A DNA stretch of 43,158 nt from an uncultured Dokdonia sp. (lineage in GTDB: Bacteria; Bacteroidota; Bacteroidia; Flavobacteriales; Flavobacteriaceae), in contig NZ_CANLOB010000036.1 of NCBI RefSeq assembly GCF_947492815.1, positions 1 to 43,158 on the forward strand, given 5' to 3'. Under the pieces are notes generated by a model. That model was not told the origin of the DNA and did not search any database. It saw nothing but the letters and a program-made list of their open reading frames with translations. Below are positions 40,249-43,158 of the stretch, piece by piece. The translations under genes were made by a program, and so were the position numbers. The first letter of the stretch is position 1. Each line of letters starts with the position of its first letter.

Positions 40249-41223
40249 ATGCAATTATTAGAAAAATATGACCTTGTCATTATAGGGGGAGGACCTATAG
40301 GACTCACTTGTGGTATTGAAGCTCAAAAAAAAGGACTTTCTTATATAATCATAGAGAAAGGAGTTCTGGTAAATTCCTTATACAATTTTCCAGAACAAAT
40401 GACTTTTTTTAGCACGTCTAAATTATTAGAAATAGGAGAAGTACCGTTTATATCTCATACCGATAAACCTACTCGTAAAGAAGCGTTAGAATATTATAGA
40501 AGAGTTCAAGAAAGTTGGAGTTTAAACTTAAAACTTTATACAGAGGTATCTTCTATGATTCCAGAAAATAATGGATATCGTATTGTTACAAATAAAGGAA
40601 ATACATTCGCAACACATATCGTAGTATGTACAGGTTTTTATGATACTCCAAGAACCTTAAATATTCCAGGCGAAAACCTATCTAAAGTAACTCATTTTTA
40701 TAATAGTCCGCATCCTTATGTAGGTCAGAAAATAGTAGTGATTGGAGCTGCAAATTCTGCTTGTGATGTCGCATTAGAAACTTATTATAAAGGAGCTGAG
40801 GTAACCATGGTTATTCGTAAATCAGAAATCTATCCTAAGACAAAATATTGGATCAAACCTAATATAGAAAACCGAATAAAAGAAGGGGCAATAAAAGCCT
40901 ACTTTGAAAGTAAAGTAATTGAAATTAAGGAAACTACTGTTGTTATTGAAACACCAGAAGGAATTGTAGAAGTAGTGAATGATTTTGTGTTAGCTATGGT
41001 AGGGTATAAGCCTAACTATTCTTTGTTTGAAAAGTTGAGATTGCCTATCTCTGATGATAGTAGTAAAAAACCTATTCATAATCCAAATACCTTAGAAACT
41101 CCTCTTAAAAATGTATATGTAGCAGGTGTTATAAATGCGGGTCTTCAAACGAGTAAATTATTTATAGAAAATACACGTGAACATGCGGCAATAATCTTGG
41201 AAGATATCGATAGTAAATTGTAG
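40249..41223 (+). CDS. YpdA-like flavin disulfide reductase
   Basis: A two-Rossmann FAD/NAD(P)H oxidoreductase of 324 residues. IIGGGPIGL (11-19) binds FAD and VIGAANSACDVAL binds NADPH. It belongs to the YpdA group linked to bacillithiol disulfide reduction. The cysteine that follows GGGP in Firmicutes YpdA is I17 here; a Cys lies four residues later at C21. Bacillithiol is made by some Bacteroidota, but no bsh gene is in the window, so the substrate is open. It starts 2 bp after trkH, so it is probably in the trkAH operon. Confidence 0.82.
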   Translation: MQLLEKYDLVIIGGGPIGLTCGIEAQKKGLSYIIIEKGVLVNSLYNFPEQMTFFSTSKLLEIGEVPFISHTDKPTRKEALEYYRRVQESWSLNLKLYTEVSSMIPENNGYRIVTNKGNTFATHIVVCTGFYDTPRTLNIPGENLSKVTHFYNSPHPYVGQKIVVIGAANSACDVALETYYKGAEVTMVIRKSEIYPKTKYWIKPNIENRIKEGAIKAYFESKVIEIKETTVVIETPEGIVEVVNDFVLAMVGYKPNYSLFEKLRLPISDDSSKKPIHNPNTLETPLKNVYVAGVINAGLQTSKLFIENTREHAAIILEDIDSKL

Positions 41224-41247
41224 CTTTACAACTTTATTATATCTTTT
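41218..41247 (+). promoter_or_regulatory. Candidate promoter for ctlX-rrf2
   Basis: TTG (41218-41220), 19 nt and TATCTTTT (41240-41247) match the consensus with one change in the last base. The -7 box ends 5 nt before the ATG at 41253, so the mRNA would be nearly leaderless. Confidence 0.45.
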
Positions 41248-41252
41248 AAAAA

Positions 41253-42188
41253 ATGAAACAAACTACAGATACAATTTTAATGATTCGTCCTGTACATTTT
41301 AGGATGAATGAACAAACTGCGGTCAATAACTATTATCAAAAAGTAGTGGATAATATAACCCCAGAAAAGCTTTTGCAAAACGCACAACAAGAGTTTGATA
41401 ATTTTGTAAATAAATTAGAAGCTGTAGGGATTAATGTTGTGGTGGTAGATGATTCAGAAGAAACAGATACCCCTGATGCACATTTTCCAAATAATTGGAT
41501 AAGCTTTCACCAAAGTGGGAAGATAGCCATGTATCCTATGTTTGCAGAAAATAGACGCACCGAAAGACGTGAAGATGTTTTTGATACGTTAGAGTCAAAA
41601 GGATTTGCTATTACAGATATTATAGATTACTCATCTGCCGAAAAAGAAAATTTATTTCTAGAAGGAACAGGAAGTCTAATTTTAGATCGAGTGAATCGCA
41701 AAGCATATTGTGCTCTTTCGCCTAGAGCTGATGAAGAAGTCCTTATAGAATTTTGTGAAGACTTTGAATATACACCTGTTATTTTTACTGCAAATCAGAC
41801 GGTGAATGGAGAGCGATTACCGATTTATCATACCAATGTGATGATGTGTATTGGAGAACATATAGCGGTGATATGTTTAGACTCTATAGATGATAAGAAG
41901 GAACGAAAAAATGTAACAAAACATCTTAAGGAAGATGGCAAAGAAATCATTACTATTACAGAAGAACAAGTAGTTCATTTTGCAGGAAATATGCTAGAAC
42001 TTAAAGGAACAGGTAATGCTCCTTACCTTGTTATGAGTAATGCAGCACATCAAAGTCTTACTAAAAAGCAAATTGATCAAATAGAAAAGCATGCAACTAT
42101 ACTATCAAGTTCTTTAGATATCATTGAAGCTTGCGGAGGAGGTAGTGCACGTTGTATGATGGCAGAAGTATTTCTTCCGAAAAAATAA
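41253..42188 (+). CDS. Amidinotransferase-fold hydrolase, CtlX type
   Basis: A 311-residue member of the guanidino-modifying superfamily. Conserved elements are DTPDAHFPNNW, EGTGSLILD (catalytic Glu), YHTNVMMCIG (catalytic His) and CGGGSARCMMAE near the C-terminus with the nucleophilic Cys. It is closest to the group named CtlX (citrulline utilisation hydrolase), though arginine or another guanidino/ureido substrate is possible. It is followed 13 bp later by an Rrf2 regulator, probably in the same transcript. Confidence 0.82.
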   Translation: MKQTTDTILMIRPVHFRMNEQTAVNNYYQKVVDNITPEKLLQNAQQEFDNFVNKLEAVGINVVVVDDSEETDTPDAHFPNNWISFHQSGKIAMYPMFAENRRTERREDVFDTLESKGFAITDIIDYSSAEKENLFLEGTGSLILDRVNRKAYCALSPRADEEVLIEFCEDFEYTPVIFTANQTVNGERLPIYHTNVMMCIGEHIAVICLDSIDDKKERKNVTKHLKEDGKEIITITEEQVVHFAGNMLELKGTGNAPYLVMSNAAHQSLTKKQIDQIEKHATILSSSLDIIEACGGGSARCMMAEVFLPKK

Positions 42189-42201
42189 CGTATTTTGTCA
42201 T

Positions 42202-42612
42202 ATGCTTTCACGAAAAACAAAATATGGCTTAAAGGCGCTGACGTATATTGCACGTCAAGAAGAAAACGCAATGGTACTTATTCAGGATATTTCTGAAGCT
42301 GAAGATATATCTAGAAAATTTTTAGAAAGTATATTGCTCTCCTTGAGAAAGGCTGGTTTTTTAGGAAGTAAAAAAGGAAAAGGAGGAGGGTATTATCTTA
42401 TCAAAGAACCCAAAGAAATAAAAATGGCAGCAGTTATAAGAGTTTTGGAAGGACCTATTGCAATGTTGCCTTGTGTGAGCTTAAATTTCTACGAAAAATG
42501 TGATGATTGCCCTGATGAAGGCAAATGTACAGTACACGGATTGATGGAAGAAGTACGTGATGGTACCTTGCATGTGCTTGAAAATAAGACGCTTGCTGAT
42601 ATTTTATTATAA
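42202..42612 (+). CDS. Rrf2 family transcriptional regulator, probable Fe-S sensor
   Basis: A 136-residue winged-helix regulator (MLSRKTKYGLKALTYIARQ; GKGGGYYL wing). Four cysteines, C91, C100, C103 and C109, lie in the loop where IscR and NsrR bind a [2Fe-2S] or [4Fe-4S] cluster, so cofactor binding is likely. The target is not known; the closest gene is the CtlX-like hydrolase 13 bp upstream. The start overlaps a degenerate form of the palindrome (ATGCTTTCACGAAAAA). Confidence 0.88.
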   Translation: MLSRKTKYGLKALTYIARQEENAMVLIQDISEAEDISRKFLESILLSLRKAGFLGSKKGKGGGYYLIKEPKEIKMAAVIRVLEGPIAMLPCVSLNFYEKCDDCPDEGKCTVHGLMEEVRDGTLHVLENKTLADILL

Positions 42613-42914
42613 AAAATTAAATTCCTAGTAATTATGTAGGAAATTGTATATATTAGCTTATAATTAAGCACAATGATATTGTCTTAGAAAGATGTCTTTT
42701 TTTAACTGTGTTTGTAGTTTTCATAGTTATTACTTAACTCATAAACTTTGAGTTGACATTTAGGTTATATTTTTTTAGTAGGATTTAAAAAGCAACCACA
42801 TATCTTTCTTCAATAGTAATTGTGCTTTTTCTTTTTTTATAAACTACGTATCAAAAAATGTATAAAATTACACTTCTGTACAGGTATCAAGTAGTATTCA
42901 TATAGCTTAATTAT
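42613..42914. other. Intergenic region between the Rrf2 gene and tRNA-Pro
   Basis: No gene is supported. A weak hairpin TTCCTA/TAGGAA (42622-42642) could help end the Rrf2 transcript, but it lacks a clear T-run. The rest is AT rich. A frame on the minus strand enters from the tRNA and is a tRNA artefact. Confidence 0.5.
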
Positions 42915-42922
42915 TATATTTG
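42915..42922 (+). promoter_or_regulatory. Candidate -7 box for tRNA-Pro
   Basis: TATATTTG matches the consensus exactly and ends 18 nt before the mature tRNA. A degenerate palindrome (GCTTTTGCGAAACT, 42923-42936) lies between them. Confidence 0.45.
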
Positions 42923-42940
42923 CTTTTGCGAAACTATACT

Positions 42941-43018
42941 CGGGATGTGGCGCAGTCCGGTTAGCGTACACGGCTGGGGGCCGTGTGGTCGCAGGTTCAA
43001 ATCCTGTCATCCCGACCA
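42941..43018 (+). tRNA. tRNA-Pro (anticodon GGG)
   Basis: A complete cloverleaf: acceptor CGGGATG/CATCCCG, D-arm GCGC/GCGT, anticodon stem CACGG/CCGTG around the loop CTGGGGG with anticodon GGG, a 5-nt variable loop, and T-arm GCAGG/CCTGT with TTCAAAT. The CCA end is encoded (43016-43018). It reads CCC and CCU. Confidence 0.97.
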
Positions 43019-43023
43019 AGCAG

Positions 43024-43055
43024 AAAAGTGACATGCTTTTGCATGTTACTTTTTT
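43024..43055 (+). terminator. Terminator after tRNA-Pro
   Basis: AAAAGTGACATGC (43024-43036) and GCATGTTACTTTT (43041-43053) make a 13-bp stem with one G-T pair, a TTTT loop and a T-run. It starts 5 bp after the tRNA. Confidence 0.8.
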
Positions 43056-43111
43056 ATTTCTAAGAGTGTTCAAAGCATAGCTTTGAGAAGCGTTTAGAAA
43101 TAAAAAAGTAA
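43046..43111. repeat. Large nested inverted repeat downstream of tRNA-Pro
   Basis: An 18-bp perfect inverted repeat (43046-43063 and 43094-43111) encloses a second one, TCAAAGC/GCTTTGA (43070-43076 and 43080-43086). A third pair, AAAAGTGA/TCACTTTT (43024-43031 and 43123-43130), lies outside. The left arm overlaps the terminator. No coding sequence is seen from here to the window end. Confidence 0.75.
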
Positions 43112-43158
43112 AAAGCGTAGCTTCACTTTTGTATTTGCAACAAAGGGTTTTTAAGGAT

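Noticed and set aside
42837..43073. A 78-codon minus-strand ORF with the text GMTGFEPATTRPP
   Set aside because: It is the antisense reading of tRNA-Pro; this peptide is a well-known annotation artefact of tRNA genes.

Overview
The window is chromosomal DNA from an AT-rich member of the Bacteroidota, almost certainly family Flavobacteriaceae; a marine Dokdonia/Krokinobacter-like genus is my guess and is not proven. The pointers are PorT and a secreted protein with a type IX secretion C-terminal domain, the TamL lipoprotein, a menaquinone methyltransferase, a bifunctional DAHP synthase/chorismate mutase, promoters of the Bacteroidota TTG-N19-TAnnTTTG type, and few Shine-Dalgarno sequences. Nearly everything is housekeeping; I see no insertion sequence, prophage or CRISPR array.

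Layout. 1-4600: a phenylalanine/tyrosine operon (pheA, an aminotransferase, tyrA, DAHP synthase-chorismate mutase), preceded by what looks like a complete translation-coupled attenuator: promoter, a 22-codon leader peptide with 9 aromatic residues, mutually exclusive antiterminator and terminator stems, and a U-tract. 4779-10211: two single-domain response regulators, a TonB-dependent receptor and a membrane histidine kinase with a periplasmic YfiR-like domain, all on one strand and closed by a terminator. 10237-12186: a small secreted protein, rsgA and dtd. 12238-20273: four tandem secreted DUF3857/transglutaminase-fold proteins, of which only the first keeps the Cys-His pair. 20276-25222: a MazG-like pyrophosphohydrolase, aroA, queA, rlmN and a polyprenyl diphosphate synthase. 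25305-29030: sulfate activation (cysQ, cysC, cysD), with cysN convergent to cysD across a 24-bp perfect palindrome. 29137-34941 (minus strand): a T9SS cargo protein, accD, class II fba and tamL. 34980-37153: a TrmH-type RNA methyltransferase, then ubiE-porT on the minus strand. 37388-42612: trkA-trkH, a YpdA-like reductase, a CtlX-like hydrolase and an Rrf2 regulator. 42941-43018: tRNA-Pro(GGG), followed by a large nested inverted repeat.

Two non-genic themes stand out. The first is the aromatic leader/attenuator, whose parts all fit one switch. The second is a dispersed palindrome, GCTTTCGCGAAAGC, with six perfect and three near-perfect copies, in both intergenic and coding DNA, far more than base composition would give. 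The DUF3857 array, with catalytic residues lost in the same way in three of four paralogues, and the sensory cluster at 4.8-10.2 kb are the best candidates for poorly described protein systems. All calls are from reading the sequence; no database search was run.
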